From contig JARKQP010000966.1 in assembly GCA_029974875.1 (NCBI GenBank), forward strand, positions 1-18,457: a DNA stretch of 18,457 nt. Direction: 5' to 3'. Under the pieces are notes generated by a model, which made no database searches, was not told where the DNA came from, and saw only the letters and a list, made by a program, of their open reading frames with translations. The first letter of the stretch is position 1; each line of letters opens with the position of its first letter. Of this stretch, positions 7,026 to 14,872 are shown piece after piece. Source of the stretch: Mobilitalea sp. (GTDB taxonomy: Bacteria > Bacillota_A > Clostridia > Lachnospirales > Lachnospiraceae). The position numbers were made by a program, and so were the translations under genes.

Positions 7026-8429
7026 ATGCAATTTAAAGAATTAAAGGTAATGCCTGCTATCATAAAGGCTTTAGAGAAAGAAAATTATACAGTTCCGACA
7101 CCAATACAGGAAAAAGCAATCCCTTGTATTTTAAGCGGCAGCGATTTAATCGGATGTGCGCAGACCGGTACCGGAAAGACAGCTGCCTTTGCAATACCAA
7201 CGCTGCAGCTGCTCAGTGAAGATAAAGCCCCCGGCAATTCGGAACGGAAAATACGTGCTTTAATTGTAACACCAACCAGGGAGCTCGCTCTCCAGATCTA
7301 TGAGAGCTTTTGTACCTATGGCAAATATACAAAATTAAGAGCCTGTGTAATCTTTGGCGGTGTATCACAGAAACCACAGGAGGAGAATTTACAGCAAGGT
7401 GTGGATATACTTGTTGCGACGCCAGGCAGATTGAATGACTTAATCAATCAGAAACGGGTCGATTTAAGCTTTTTGAAAATATTTATATTAGATGAAGCTG
7501 ACCGGATGCTGGATATGGGATTTATTAATGATATCAATAAAATTATAGCCAAGACACCGGCAAATAAGCAAACCTTGCTTTTTTCAGCTACCATGCCGGC
7601 TGACGTCGAGAAGCTGGCAAATAAGATGCTCAAGAATCCTGCAAAAATAGAAATTACACCGGTATCATCCACCGTGGATACCATAGAGCAGTATGTATAC
7701 TATGTGGATAAAAATAATAAGAAGGATTTATTGGTGCACCTGCTAAAGGATAAAACCATAGTATCAGCCCTGGTATTTACCCGTACCAAGCATGGAGCCG
7801 ACCGGATTGTCCGGCAATTGTCAAAGGAGAATGTGCCAGCCCAGGCAATCCATGGTGATAAATCCCAAGGAGCACGCCAAAGCGCTTTAAACAATTTTAA
7901 AAATAAGAAGTTGCGGATCCTGATTGCAACGGATATCGCCGCAAGAGGAATTGACATCGATGAATTATCCCATGTTATTAATTATGATCTGCCAAATGTA
8001 CCTGAAACTTACGTACACCGTATTGGACGGACCGGACGGGCTGGCCTTGGCGGTGTAGCGATTTCCTTCTGTGATTTTGATGAGAAGGAACAGCTTGCGG
8101 ATATAGAAAAGCTGACCAGGAAGCGGTTAAACGAGGTGAAGGACCATCCTTACCCATTAGTAAATAATTTTCCGGCGCCAAAAACCACGCAGCCAAGGAG
8201 AAGTAAACCACAACCTGAAACACCGGGGCGTAACCCAGCCCATAAAACCTCACACAAATCCGCCGGGGCTCCAGAGAAGGCTTCAGCGTCTGCAAACTCA
8301 AGGCAGTCTGTTTCTAAGCAAACAGGTACCTCCCCTGATAAAAAGTATCGGATGACCGCAGATGGTACTTTGAAGGAGAAGAGGAGCTTTTGGAAATTTT
8401 CAAAGCAGGGTAAAAGCCGGAAGGGGTAG
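7026..8429 (+). CDS. rhlE: DEAD-box ATP-dependent RNA helicase, RhlE-like
   Basis: This 467-residue RNA helicase has AQTGTGKT 45-52, PTREL 83-87, GG at 111-112, TPGR 132-135, DEAD 156-159, SAT 187-189 and later ARGID and HRIGRTGRAG. The core ends near residue 370. The remaining 95 or so residues form a low-complexity tail rich in Lys, Arg, Pro, Ser and Thr with no folded domain, typical of RhlE-type enzymes, where basic tails give non-specific RNA binding. It lacks the DbpA C-terminal domain of its neighbour, so the pair is not a simple recent duplication. Related enzymes act in ribosome assembly, mRNA decay or cold adaptation; which one applies here cannot be told. AAGGAG is 6 nt before the ATG. 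The symbol is by similarity of architecture only. Confidence 0.88.
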   Translation: MQFKELKVMPAIIKALEKENYTVPTPIQEKAIPCILSGSDLIGCAQTGTGKTAAFAIPTLQLLSEDKAPGNSERKIRALIVTPTRELALQIYESFCTYGKYTKLRACVIFGGVSQKPQEENLQQGVDILVATPGRLNDLINQKRVDLSFLKIFILDEADRMLDMGFINDINKIIAKTPANKQTLLFSATMPADVEKLANKMLKNPAKIEITPVSSTVDTIEQYVYYVDKNNKKDLLVHLLKDKTIVSALVFTRTKHGADRIVRQLSKENVPAQAIHGDKSQGARQSALNNFKNKKLRILIATDIAARGIDIDELSHVINYDLPNVPETYVHRIGRTGRAGLGGVAISFCDFDEKEQLADIEKLTRKRLNEVKDHPYPLVNNFPAPKTTQPRRSKPQPETPGRNPAHKTSHKSAGAPEKASASANSRQSVSKQTGTSPDKKYRMTADGTLKEKRSFWKFSKQGKSRKG

Positions 8430-8445
8430 AACAATGACAAAAGGG

Positions 8446-8482
8446 TGGACAGCCTATCTATTTATCCGTGATGGGTTGTCCA
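8446..8482. terminator. Weak hairpin between convergent rhlE and tetR genes
   Basis: TGGACAGCC (8446-8454) can pair with GGGTTGTCCA bases 8474-8482, giving nine pairs including one G-T, with a 19-base loop. It overlaps the last codons of the TetR gene and has no T tract, so termination is uncertain. Confidence 0.25.
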
Positions 8483-9051
8483 GCTAATCCATATAACATT
8501 AAATCAAATAATTCTTTCAATAAATCCTTGCTTCCATTCTTCAGCATTTCGTGCTCCTTAGCCAGATTTAGGTACATTCTTAAATAAAGCATGGCAGCTT
8601 CAATGGAAATCTCTCTCCGTATATATCCTTCTCTGCGTCCTTTTTCAATAAATAGACCGATTATATGAGGATATCTGGTTTTATAAAAGTCATCTATCAT
8701 CTTCTTGATCTCAGGGTCAGTATCAAATATTTTTAAAATCTCTATATTAGTTTGATCAAGAAAATCATCTTTTATTGACATGGTACGTTTCAGCAATTCA
8801 GGAAAAGGTAAATCAGTTTCCCATAGTTCTTTTCTTTCCCTCCAGCTATTTTCAAGAAGATTTATGACGGTATCTTTAATTAGACCTTCCTTGCTTCCAA
8901 AATAATTATAAATACTTGCAGGTGCAACTCCTGCTCTTTGGGCAATCTCATTAATACTGGTTTTATCTGTACCATAGGTACAAAAAAGATCTAAAGCTGC
9001 CGCACGTATTTTGTCTTTTTTTAGATTTGACCGACGTTCATATCCATTCAT
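8458..9051 (-). CDS. TetR/AcrR-family transcriptional regulator
   Basis: This 197-residue repressor has a clear TetR DNA-binding domain at residues 12-58. It includes AALDLFCTYG and the helix-turn-helix TSINEIAQRAGVAPASIYNYFGSKEGL at 31-57. The C-terminal two thirds are helical and variable, as expected for a ligand-binding dimer domain. AGGTG precedes the ATG at 9051 by about 7 nt. It is divergent from an ABC exporter pair, and an inverted repeat covers both promoters. The simplest reading is local control of the exporter and autorepression, released by a substrate of the pump. The ligand is unknown. Confidence 0.92.
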   Translation of the reverse strand: MNGYERRSNLKKDKIRAAALDLFCTYGTDKTSINEIAQRAGVAPASIYNYFGSKEGLIKDTVINLLENSWRERKELWETDLPFPELLKRTMSIKDDFLDQTNIEILKIFDTDPEIKKMIDDFYKTRYPHIIGLFIEKGRREGYIRREISIEAAMLYLRMYLNLAKEHEMLKNGSKDLLKELFDLMLYGLAGQPITDK

Positions 9052-9070
9052 GTATTTTCACCTCAATCTA

Positions 9071-9099
9071 ATCATACTAAAAGTTTTATAATAGGTCAA
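9071..9099 (-). promoter_or_regulatory. Promoter of the tetR-type gene
   Basis: On the minus strand, TTGACC (9094-9099) is followed after 17 bp by TATGAT (9071-9076). The left arm of the inverted repeat (9081-9090) lies inside the spacer. Confidence 0.6.
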
Positions 9100-9118
9100 T
9101 ATAAAATATATAAAACTT
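9081..9118. promoter_or_regulatory. Candidate TetR operator: 10-bp inverted repeat
   Basis: AAGTTTTATA (9081-9090) and TATAAAACTT (9109-9118) are perfect inverted copies separated by 18 bp. One arm sits between the -35 and -10 boxes of the regulator gene; the other abuts the -35 box of the exporter promoter. A further half-site TATAAAAC is at 9175-9182, in the exporter leader, opposite an imperfect GTTATATA at 9158-9165. The placement suits dual repression, but the 18-bp gap is longer than in classical TetR sites. Confidence 0.5.
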
Positions 9119-9119
9119 G

Positions 9120-9148
9120 TTGACAAAGATTGTTTATCCGTATAATAT
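9120..9148 (+). promoter_or_regulatory. Promoter of the ABC exporter operon
   Basis: A consensus TTGACA (9120-9125) is followed after 17 bp by TAATAT (9143-9148). An overlapping TATAAT (9141-9146) would have a 15-bp spacer. AAGGAGGAGG lies just before the ATG at 9206. Confidence 0.65.
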
Positions 9149-9205
9149 AAATATAGAGTTATATATCAAAATATTATAAAACATCTAAAATAAGGAGGAG
9201 GATAC

Positions 9206-10114
9206 ATGAATATAATCCATATTCAAAATCTGACCAAGTCATTTGGAAAGTCTCAGGCTTTGAAAGGAGTTAATCTTGCGGTAAAAAAAGGGGAGGTACA
9301 CGGTTTTATTGGTCCCAATGGTGCCGGAAAATCCACTACAATCCGTATCCTGCTGGGAATTTTACGAAAAACAGCCGGTGAGATAACATTGTTTGGTAAA
9401 GATCCGTGGCAGGATGCTGTGGAGCTACACCGTAGATTAGTCTATGTTCCTGGTGATGTTACCCTGTGGCCAGACCTATCAGGAGGAGAAATCATTGATC
9501 TTCTTGGACGGCTGCATGGAGGGCTCAATGTTTCTAAAAGAAATCAACTCATAGAGCGTTTCCAATTGGATGCAACTAAGAAGAGCAGAACTTATTCTAA
9601 AGGAAACCGCCAGAAGGTGGCACTGGTAGCGGCGTTTTCCTGTGAAGCGGAATTGTATATTTTAGATGAACCTACGTCAGGGCTTGATCCGTTGATGGAG
9701 ATGATTTTTCAGGAATGTGTGGCGGAAGTAAAAAAGGCCGGAAAAACGGTGCTTCTGTCAAGCCACATCCTATCAGAGGTAGAAACCCTTTGTGACAGGG
9801 TCAGTATTATCCGGCAAGGGCAAATCGTAGAAGCAGGAACCTTAGAGAGCTTACGTCACCTTACCCGTACAACGGTTAGGGTAGAAACCGGCAGCTCTGC
9901 TATAGGGCTGGAAAAGCTAACTGGAGTTCACGATGTATCCAGAGATGGATTGAAGTATAGCTTTTCTGTGGATTCTAATGAAATAACGAAGGTAATGGAG
10001 GTATTGCTGCCGCTTGGGATTAAATCCTTGACGGCTGAACCTCCTAGCCTGGAGGAACTCTTTATGCGGCATTATGGTGATGATATTGATGGGAAGGGAG
10101 GAGTACAGAGATGA
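9206..10114 (+). CDS. ABC transporter ATP-binding protein (drug/antibiotic export type)
   Basis: This is the nucleotide-binding subunit of a two-gene ABC exporter (302 aa). Seen are Walker A GPNGAGKST 36-44, the signature YSKGNRQKV 130-138 (a degenerate LSGGQ typical of this CcmA/YhaQ-like group), Walker B LYILDEP 150-156 with DPTSGLD-type D-loop, and the H-loop His187 in SSHILSE. The C-terminal 80 residues form the small extension common in DrrA-like exporters. It is cotranscribed with the permease: its TGA overlaps the permease ATG in an ATGA junction, so translational coupling is likely. Expression is probably controlled by the divergent TetR protein. The substrate is unknown; efflux of a toxic compound is an inference from context. 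Confidence 0.93.
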   Translation: MNIIHIQNLTKSFGKSQALKGVNLAVKKGEVHGFIGPNGAGKSTTIRILLGILRKTAGEITLFGKDPWQDAVELHRRLVYVPGDVTLWPDLSGGEIIDLLGRLHGGLNVSKRNQLIERFQLDATKKSRTYSKGNRQKVALVAAFSCEAELYILDEPTSGLDPLMEMIFQECVAEVKKAGKTVLLSSHILSEVETLCDRVSIIRQGQIVEAGTLESLRHLTRTTVRVETGSSAIGLEKLTGVHDVSRDGLKYSFSVDSNEITKVMEVLLPLGIKSLTAEPPSLEELFMRHYGDDIDGKGGVQR

Positions 10115-11718
10115 AAACCAACGAATTTGTAGGTACCGGAGCTATTATTAGGTTATTTTTGCGTCGGGACCGATTTTTATTGCCCCTCTGGATCTTCTTT
10201 TCTGTGACGCTGGTTTTTGTAACAGCAGTAACCTTCACTGCTATAGGCGGCCAGGATCTTGGTTTTGTCCTGAGTGAATTCAATCAGGATCCATTGATTT
10301 CTGCCCTACTTGGTCCAGCCATATCGATTGATCTTTCTGGAGCTATTGTATGGAGAGGTATTTCACAGATGGCGCTGGTATTAGGAATTGGCAGCCTGCT
10401 TATGGTGATCCGGCATACCCGTACAGATGAAGAAACAGGCCGTAGTGAGCTGATCAGAGCTTATCCAATAGGACGTCATACCAATCTAACTGCTGCACTT
10501 ATTCTGACGACGATCGGAAACCTGATAGCGGGAATACTAATTGCTTTAAGCATTATTGCCCTTGGAGGTGCTGCAGGTGGAGCTTTTATTTTTGGGGCAA
10601 CTCTGTCAACGATTGGGTGCTTTTATGCTGGAATCGGTGCTTTAGGTGTCCAGCTCCGGGAAAACAGCTCAACGGCAAGAAGCCTTGGTATTGCAGCACT
10701 GGGTCTGGGCTTGGTAATGGCGATTCTGAACAACTTTGGTGGGGGATATACCTTATTGCGATGGATAACTCCAATGGCATGGCAGCGGGTGACTAGCCCC
10801 TTTGCAGGTAACTATAGCTGGGGTCTGCTGTATTGTGCGGTATTTGCTGCTGTACCTACCATTATTGCCTATAAACTTTCCGCCCGCAGAGACCTGGGCG
10901 CCGGTGTTCTTTCATCCTCTCCAGGATTACCGGAAGCAAGTCCCTGCTTTTCCAGTCCTCTAGCCTTAGCTTGGAGACTGCACCAAAAAAACTTTATTGG
11001 CTGGATGGTGGGAATCGTGCTGTATATTGCTGCGTTTGCGGCCATCTCGCCCAGCTTATCTAAGGATGGGGGCATGAGCAACTGGCTGTCAAGTCTGGGT
11101 GGCACAAGCTGGTCAGAGGAGATGGGCCTAGGATATGTATTCATTAGTGTCAGCATCTATCTGATGTCACTTTTTGTGGCTGCTTATGCCATGACCGCTG
11201 TGTTACGTATGAAGAAAGAAGAAAGCGAGGGTAGAGTAGAAATGCTGTTAGATAAGCAGGTCAGCCGAATCCGCTGGATGGGCAGTCACTTAATTGTAGC
11301 CGCTGCATGTTCTGCTGCATTGCTGCTGGTTATGGGGATTGTGGGAGGTTTGTCCTATGGACTTGCGGCAGGAGATGTAAGCAGTGGATTCTGGGCTGTT
11401 CTGGCTATGAGCATTTCAAAACTCCCTCCGGTATTTATATTGCTGGGTACAACGGCGCTTTTGTATGGATTATGGCCTAAAATAACAGTACTTGGGTGGG
11501 GAGTCTGGCTATCCTCTGTTATGCTGGAGTTCGCATGGGAAGGACAGATGATTGATTGGTCATTAATGCAGATCTCGCCCTTCGCGTATACCCATTATAC
11601 CATTGATGTTACAAAGCTGCCGTTGGTTCCGCTGTTTTTTCTTCTTTGTATTTCAGCCATACTGACTGGGATAGGATTTTGGGGGTTTGGGAATAGGGAT
11701 GTTTTAACAAAATCATAA
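10111..11718 (+). CDS. ABC exporter permease, polyketide-antibiotic exporter type
   Basis: This 535-residue integral membrane protein shows about twelve hydrophobic segments in two similar halves. Each half begins with a cytoplasmic stretch and one membrane helix: LLPLWIFFSVTLVFVTAV near residue 24 and FIGWMVGIVLYIAAFAA near residue 295. Each then has a conserved loop: IRHTRTDEETGRSELIRAYPIGR near residue 100 and LRMKKEESEGRVEMLLDKQVSR near residue 365. The 'E..GR.E.l' loop in both halves is characteristic of COG3559 (TnrB-like exporters). The duplicated architecture lets one chain act as the full membrane unit with an ATPase dimer. It overlaps the ATPase gene by 4 bp, and GGGAGGAG is just upstream of the start. 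I see no terminator directly behind it. Confidence 0.88.
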   Translation: MKTNEFVGTGAIIRLFLRRDRFLLPLWIFFSVTLVFVTAVTFTAIGGQDLGFVLSEFNQDPLISALLGPAISIDLSGAIVWRGISQMALVLGIGSLLMVIRHTRTDEETGRSELIRAYPIGRHTNLTAALILTTIGNLIAGILIALSIIALGGAAGGAFIFGATLSTIGCFYAGIGALGVQLRENSSTARSLGIAALGLGLVMAILNNFGGGYTLLRWITPMAWQRVTSPFAGNYSWGLLYCAVFAAVPTIIAYKLSARRDLGAGVLSSSPGLPEASPCFSSPLALAWRLHQKNFIGWMVGIVLYIAAFAAISPSLSKDGGMSNWLSSLGGTSWSEEMGLGYVFISVSIYLMSLFVAAYAMTAVLRMKKEESEGRVEMLLDKQVSRIRWMGSHLIVAAACSAALLLVMGIVGGLSYGLAAGDVSSGFWAVLAMSISKLPPVFILLGTTALLYGLWPKITVLGWGVWLSSVMLEFAWEGQMIDWSLMQISPFAYTHYTIDVTKLPLVPLFFLLCISAILTGIGFWGFGNRDVLTKS

Positions 11719-11795
11719 ATAGATGAAGTCAGTAACATTTCCCGTTATCATGCTACGATCATGCTACAACAAAGTAATTCATTTAAAAAGATGCC

Positions 11796-11824
11796 TTGAC
11801 AATAGGTAGAACATCCTATATAAT
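11796..11824 (+). promoter_or_regulatory. Consensus sigma-A promoter for the MpsC-like gene
   Basis: TTGACA (11796-11801), exactly 17 bp, then TATAAT (11819-11824) is a perfect match to consensus. The start would be near 11831, so the leader is very short. Confidence 0.8.
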
Positions 11825-11846
11825 CAATGAATTAGGTGGTGTTTAA

Positions 11847-12212
11847 GTGACAAAGGGGCAATTAGAAGCTAAAATAAGTGAAATAATCAGCAAGTTTGAA
11901 GTTGAATATATGGGCAGGGGACCGAAGAATATTAAGACTTATATTTTAGGCGATATGATACTTATTCGGCTAATCGGTTTCTTAAGTCCATCGGAACAAA
12001 AACTGACGGATAATCCGCAAGGTATTGAATTGTTAAAAAAAGTTCGAACATCCCTGTTTGAGGGAGGGCGAGGTTTTCTAGAGACATTACTAGCGGATGT
12101 TGTTGGTACTTCGGTTATTAGCACTCATTCAGATATCAGTACAAAAACCGGTGAAAAAATAATCGTAATAACAGTTGATAAGAATTTGGAAGAAGATTTA
12201 AAAAATAAATAG
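11847..12212 (+). CDS. MpsC/DUF2294-family small protein
   Basis: This 121-residue soluble protein begins with GTG; AGGTGG is 7-8 nt upstream. Features matching DUF2294 (named after MpsC of a proposed Na+-translocating membrane-potential system) are the start KGQLEAKISEIISKFEVEYMGRGPKNIKTYILGDMILIRLIG, then LKKVRTSLFEG and VVGTSVISTHSDISTKTGEKIIVITVD. The biochemical role of these proteins is poorly defined, and there are no other Mps-type genes here. It is a monocistronic unit with a consensus promoter in front and a strong terminator behind, so it is probably expressed steadily. Confidence 0.8.
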   Translation: MTKGQLEAKISEIISKFEVEYMGRGPKNIKTYILGDMILIRLIGFLSPSEQKLTDNPQGIELLKKVRTSLFEGGRGFLETLLADVVGTSVISTHSDISTKTGEKIIVITVDKNLEEDLKNK

Positions 12213-12258
12213 TTTTCGGAAGACGAGACAAAGTAGGGAATACACTAAGTTGTAAGTA

Positions 12259-12301
12259 AGCCGATATCCAATTAAGTTTTAAGTGGATATCGGCTTTTTT
12301 T
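12259..12301 (+). terminator. Strong intrinsic terminator after the MpsC-like gene
   Basis: AGCCGATATCCA (12259-12270) pairs perfectly with TGGATATCGGCT (12284-12295) over 12 bp with a 13-base loop, followed directly by a run of seven T. This is a textbook rho-independent terminator, 47 bp behind the stop codon. Confidence 0.9.
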
Positions 12302-12343
12302 ATAAAATTATAGCCGTAAAATTTAAGAAAGAGAGGAATAAGC

Positions 12344-14218
12344 ATGCAAGAGCACTTGAAAAAATTAAGCTTACCGGAGTATATCCTTGATGTACTCAAT
12401 AATTCGAAAGGGGTTATTATTCCAAAAACCAGGGAAGAGCTTTTTGACCTTGCGATGGGGAATTCGGAGGATAGCTTTAACATTGAATATGAAGTACCCG
12501 GAATAGGAAAGATACATGAAGCGAGCATAGCAAAGTGTAAAAATGGCGTTGTAGTAAATTATGAAGATGATTATATGAGAAGGAGAGACCCGGATTGTTT
12601 ATTGGTAGCGGATGACAGACCAACAGATAAACCCAGATATCAAGATGTCTACCAAAGTGATTTTAAATCTTTAAGGGAGCAAACCTTCTCATGGCTTAAG
12701 GAACAGGAATTGATATGCATGCCTTTTAAATCAGGTGGGCTGGAATATGGCTATGATTCTGTTTTAATTGCACCCTTGAATGCGGGCTTTTTTGCAGGCG
12801 GACTTGCTGACCTGCAAGGTTTTTTGAATATCGATGAAATAGAAGGTCTGTTTAACCCCAAGGCAATCATATTTTTAGCGCCTCCCTTCCGTCATACACA
12901 TTTTCAGGGAAAACAGATTGTGGTCCATAACCGGTTGCAGGGTATTCATGAGGTGTTTTCCTATAACTTATATCCGGGGCCAAGTGCTAAAAAAGGGATC
13001 TATGGGGTACTTTTGAATATCGGGGAGGAGGAAGGCTGGGTTACTGCCCATGCATCAACCGTGAAGGTAATCACCCCCTATGACAATGAAGTTGTAATTA
13101 TGCATGAAGGAGCCTCAGGCGGCGGTAAAAGCGAAATGATTGAAGAAATCCACAAAGAAATGGATGGGCGGGCACTGCTGGGAAAAAATACGGTTACCGG
13201 TGAAAAGTATTACCTGTCTTTAACTGAGACCTGCGAGCTATTACCTGTAACCGATGATATGGCATTATGCCATCCGAAATTTCAAAATGACAGCAAAAAA
13301 CTAGTTGTTAAGGATGCGGAAACCGCATGGTTTTTAAGATTGGATAATATTAAGAGCTATGGCTCGTCTCCCCAGTATGAAAAAATTCTTACACATCCGG
13401 CGGAGCCATTAGTATTCTTAAATATTGAAGGGATTCCCAAGTCGACCTGTCTGGTCTGGGAGCACACTTTAGATAGTGACGGAAGACCTTGCCCGAATCC
13501 CAGGGTTATTCTGCCCCGGCGTCTTGTTGAGGGTGTGATTAACGAGCCCATTGAAGTAGATGTAAGAAGCTTTGGGGTACGTACTCCGGCATGTACAAAG
13601 GAGAAACCTTCCTATGGAATCTTGGGAATGTTTCATTTATTGCCCCCGGCACTGGCCTGGCTGTGGAGATTAGTTGCACCAAGGGGCTTTAATAACCCTA
13701 GTATCATTGATTCAAAAGGGATGACTAGTGAAGGTGTGGGTTCCTATTGGCCGTTTGCAACAGGAAAGATGGTCACTCAGGCAAATCTTTTATTACAGCA
13801 ATTTGTAAATTCAACAAATACACGGTATATATTAGTGCCAAACCAGCATATTGGGGCATATGAAGTAAGCTTTATGCCACAGTGGATTGCCAGGGAATAC
13901 ATCGCCCGCCGCGGCAGTGCGAAATTCAAGCCGGAGCATTTGGAGGCGGCAAGGTGTTCATTACTGGGCTTTTGCCCGGATGCAATTAAGATTGACGGCC
14001 AATATATCCGCCGCGCTTTCCTAAAGCCGGAGACCCAGCAAGAGGTGGGGATTCAGGGTTATGACGAAGGGGCAAAATTATTGACGGAATTTTTCAGGCA
14101 AGAGCTTGAGAAGTACAATACAGAGGAGCTTAATCCATTGGGGAGAGAAATCATTGATTTATTCCTAGGAGGCGCAGAAGCAAAGGACTATCTGGATATT
14201 TTACCGATGAAATATTAG
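12344..14218 (+). CDS. DUF4914-family protein with PEPCK-like P-loop
   Basis: This large soluble protein of 624 residues has no signal peptide or membrane helix. HEGASGGGKSEMIEEIHKE carries a P-loop (Gly256 to Ser263, Lys262) of the form GASGGGKS, which resembles the kinase loop of PEP carboxykinases and HPr kinases more than classical Walker A. Around it are APPFRHTHFQGK (180-190), HNRLQG (195-200), WFLRLDNI, a Cys-Pro rich stretch DGRPCPNPRVILPRRLVEG, and near the C-terminus PNQHIGAYEVSFMPQW. From length and motifs I assign it to DUF4914, of unknown function. A nucleotide-dependent kinase or carboxykinase-like reaction is inferred from the loop only. GAGAGG precedes the ATG. The gene stands alone between a terminator and a palindrome cluster. 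Confidence 0.78.
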   Translation: MQEHLKKLSLPEYILDVLNNSKGVIIPKTREELFDLAMGNSEDSFNIEYEVPGIGKIHEASIAKCKNGVVVNYEDDYMRRRDPDCLLVADDRPTDKPRYQDVYQSDFKSLREQTFSWLKEQELICMPFKSGGLEYGYDSVLIAPLNAGFFAGGLADLQGFLNIDEIEGLFNPKAIIFLAPPFRHTHFQGKQIVVHNRLQGIHEVFSYNLYPGPSAKKGIYGVLLNIGEEEGWVTAHASTVKVITPYDNEVVIMHEGASGGGKSEMIEEIHKEMDGRALLGKNTVTGEKYYLSLTETCELLPVTDDMALCHPKFQNDSKKLVVKDAETAWFLRLDNIKSYGSSPQYEKILTHPAEPLVFLNIEGIPKSTCLVWEHTLDSDGRPCPNPRVILPRRLVEGVINEPIEVDVRSFGVRTPACTKEKPSYGILGMFHLLPPALAWLWRLVAPRGFNNPSIIDSKGMTSEGVGSYWPFATGKMVTQANLLLQQFVNSTNTRYILVPNQHIGAYEVSFMPQWIAREYIARRGSAKFKPEHLEAARCSLLGFCPDAIKIDGQYIRRAFLKPETQQEVGIQGYDEGAKLLTEFFRQELEKYNTEELNPLGREIIDLFLGGAEAKDYLDILPMKY

Positions 14219-14265
14219 AACGGGTGATATTACCTGCCATGGCTTGAACTAAAAAATATTTTTGG

Positions 14266-14297
14266 GGCGAAATAAGAATGCTTATTCTTATTTCGCC
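14266..14297. terminator. Perfect 14-bp hairpin after the DUF4914 gene
   Basis: GGCGAAATAAGAAT (14266-14279) and ATTCTTATTTCGCC (14284-14297) pair completely around a GCTT loop. It lies between two convergent genes and probably stops transcription. The T tract is poor on the plus strand, so its efficiency is uncertain. Confidence 0.6.
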
Positions 14298-14300
14298 TTC

Positions 14301-14423
14301 AATATATAATGTCGTCAGACATTATATATTGGCGCCGGAGCGAAGCGTAGTGCGCATCCCTGGCACGAAGTGCCATATCATGTGTTCTTTACATGATATA
14401 ATATCGCCGGAGCGGAGCGTAGT
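14301..14423. repeat. Palindrome and direct-repeat cluster (REP/BIME-like)
   Basis: Four elements are packed into about 120 bp. A 13-bp AT-rich palindrome (14301-14313 with 14318-14330) is followed by box A, CGCCGGAGCGAAGCGTAGT (14333-14351). A hairpin TGGCAC-GAA-GTGCCA (14361-14375) comes next. A second AT-rich palindrome (14375-14383 with 14391-14399) is followed by box B (14405-14423), which is identical to box A except one base. The order AT-palindrome then GC box occurs twice, as in composite intergenic repeats. The last box ends one base before the stop codon of the convergent gene at 14425. Box A contains GCGAAGC, a known very stable mini-hairpin. No protein-coding potential is evident. 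Confidence 0.65.
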
Positions 14424-14424
14424 T

Positions 14425-14799
14425 TCAGCTTTTGATTATGTATCTGATTACGCGGCTGATTTGCGGGAAAAATAACGCAATAATGCCGGTGATGTTATGT
14501 ATTAGGGGTATTAGCAATATGAAATACACGATAATACCCATGAGAAATGCCCTGATGACTTTTGAAAGCAATACAATGCGGGCGGCCTTCTTTTGATCAT
14601 ATTTTGCAGAATAATTTGAGGTATATATGTTTAAAGCAAAATTCCCGATTGAAGCGGCACCTCCAATGGCTGTGCCCAGTATAACCGAAAGATTGAACTT
14701 GTCTGCAAATATATATAAACCAATTAACAGGAAAGACAAGCCAGCTACGCAGAGGGATGTGCTTGCTATTTCTTGCTTTATTTTAGCTTGTTGTATCAT
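14425..14799 (-). CDS. AtpI-like (ATP synthase subunit I family) small membrane protein
   Basis: I choose the ATG at 14799 because AAGGAGGCG sits at perfect spacing; the frame runs 16 codons further upstream but without a site. The resulting 124-residue protein has about four hydrophobic segments (about 14-28, 33-52, 75-94 and 97-113) with a charged loop YDQKKAARIVLLSKVIR between the middle pair. LGTAIGGAASIGNFALN in helix two matches the ATP synthase subunit I (AtpI/UncI) pattern. No ATP synthase genes are seen, and its upstream neighbour on the same strand is ktrA, only 73 nt away, so it probably belongs to the potassium operon. Family assignment is moderate; it could be another small four-helix membrane protein. 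Confidence 0.6.
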   Translation of the reverse strand: MIQQAKIKQEIASTSLCVAGLSFLLIGLYIFADKFNLSVILGTAIGGAASIGNFALNIYTSNYSAKYDQKKAARIVLLSKVIRAFLMGIIVYFILLIPLIHNITGIIALFFPQISRVIRYIIKS

Positions 14800-14872
14800 T
14801 TTCGCCTCCTTCCCAAAATCCGGCCAGTTCCTGCTTATAGCCCTCAAACAGAACAGATGGGGTAATTAACAA

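Noticed and set aside
11747..11767. Tandem direct repeat ATCATGCTAC, two copies with an 11-bp period
   Set aside because: Only two short units upstream of the MpsC-like promoter; too little to call an operator or repeat array.
14278..14475. A 65-codon plus-strand frame across the repeat cluster, with APERSVV and SPERSVV repeated
   Set aside because: The repeated peptide is just the two 19-bp DNA boxes read in frame; there is no ribosome binding site and it overlaps the convergent AtpI-like gene.
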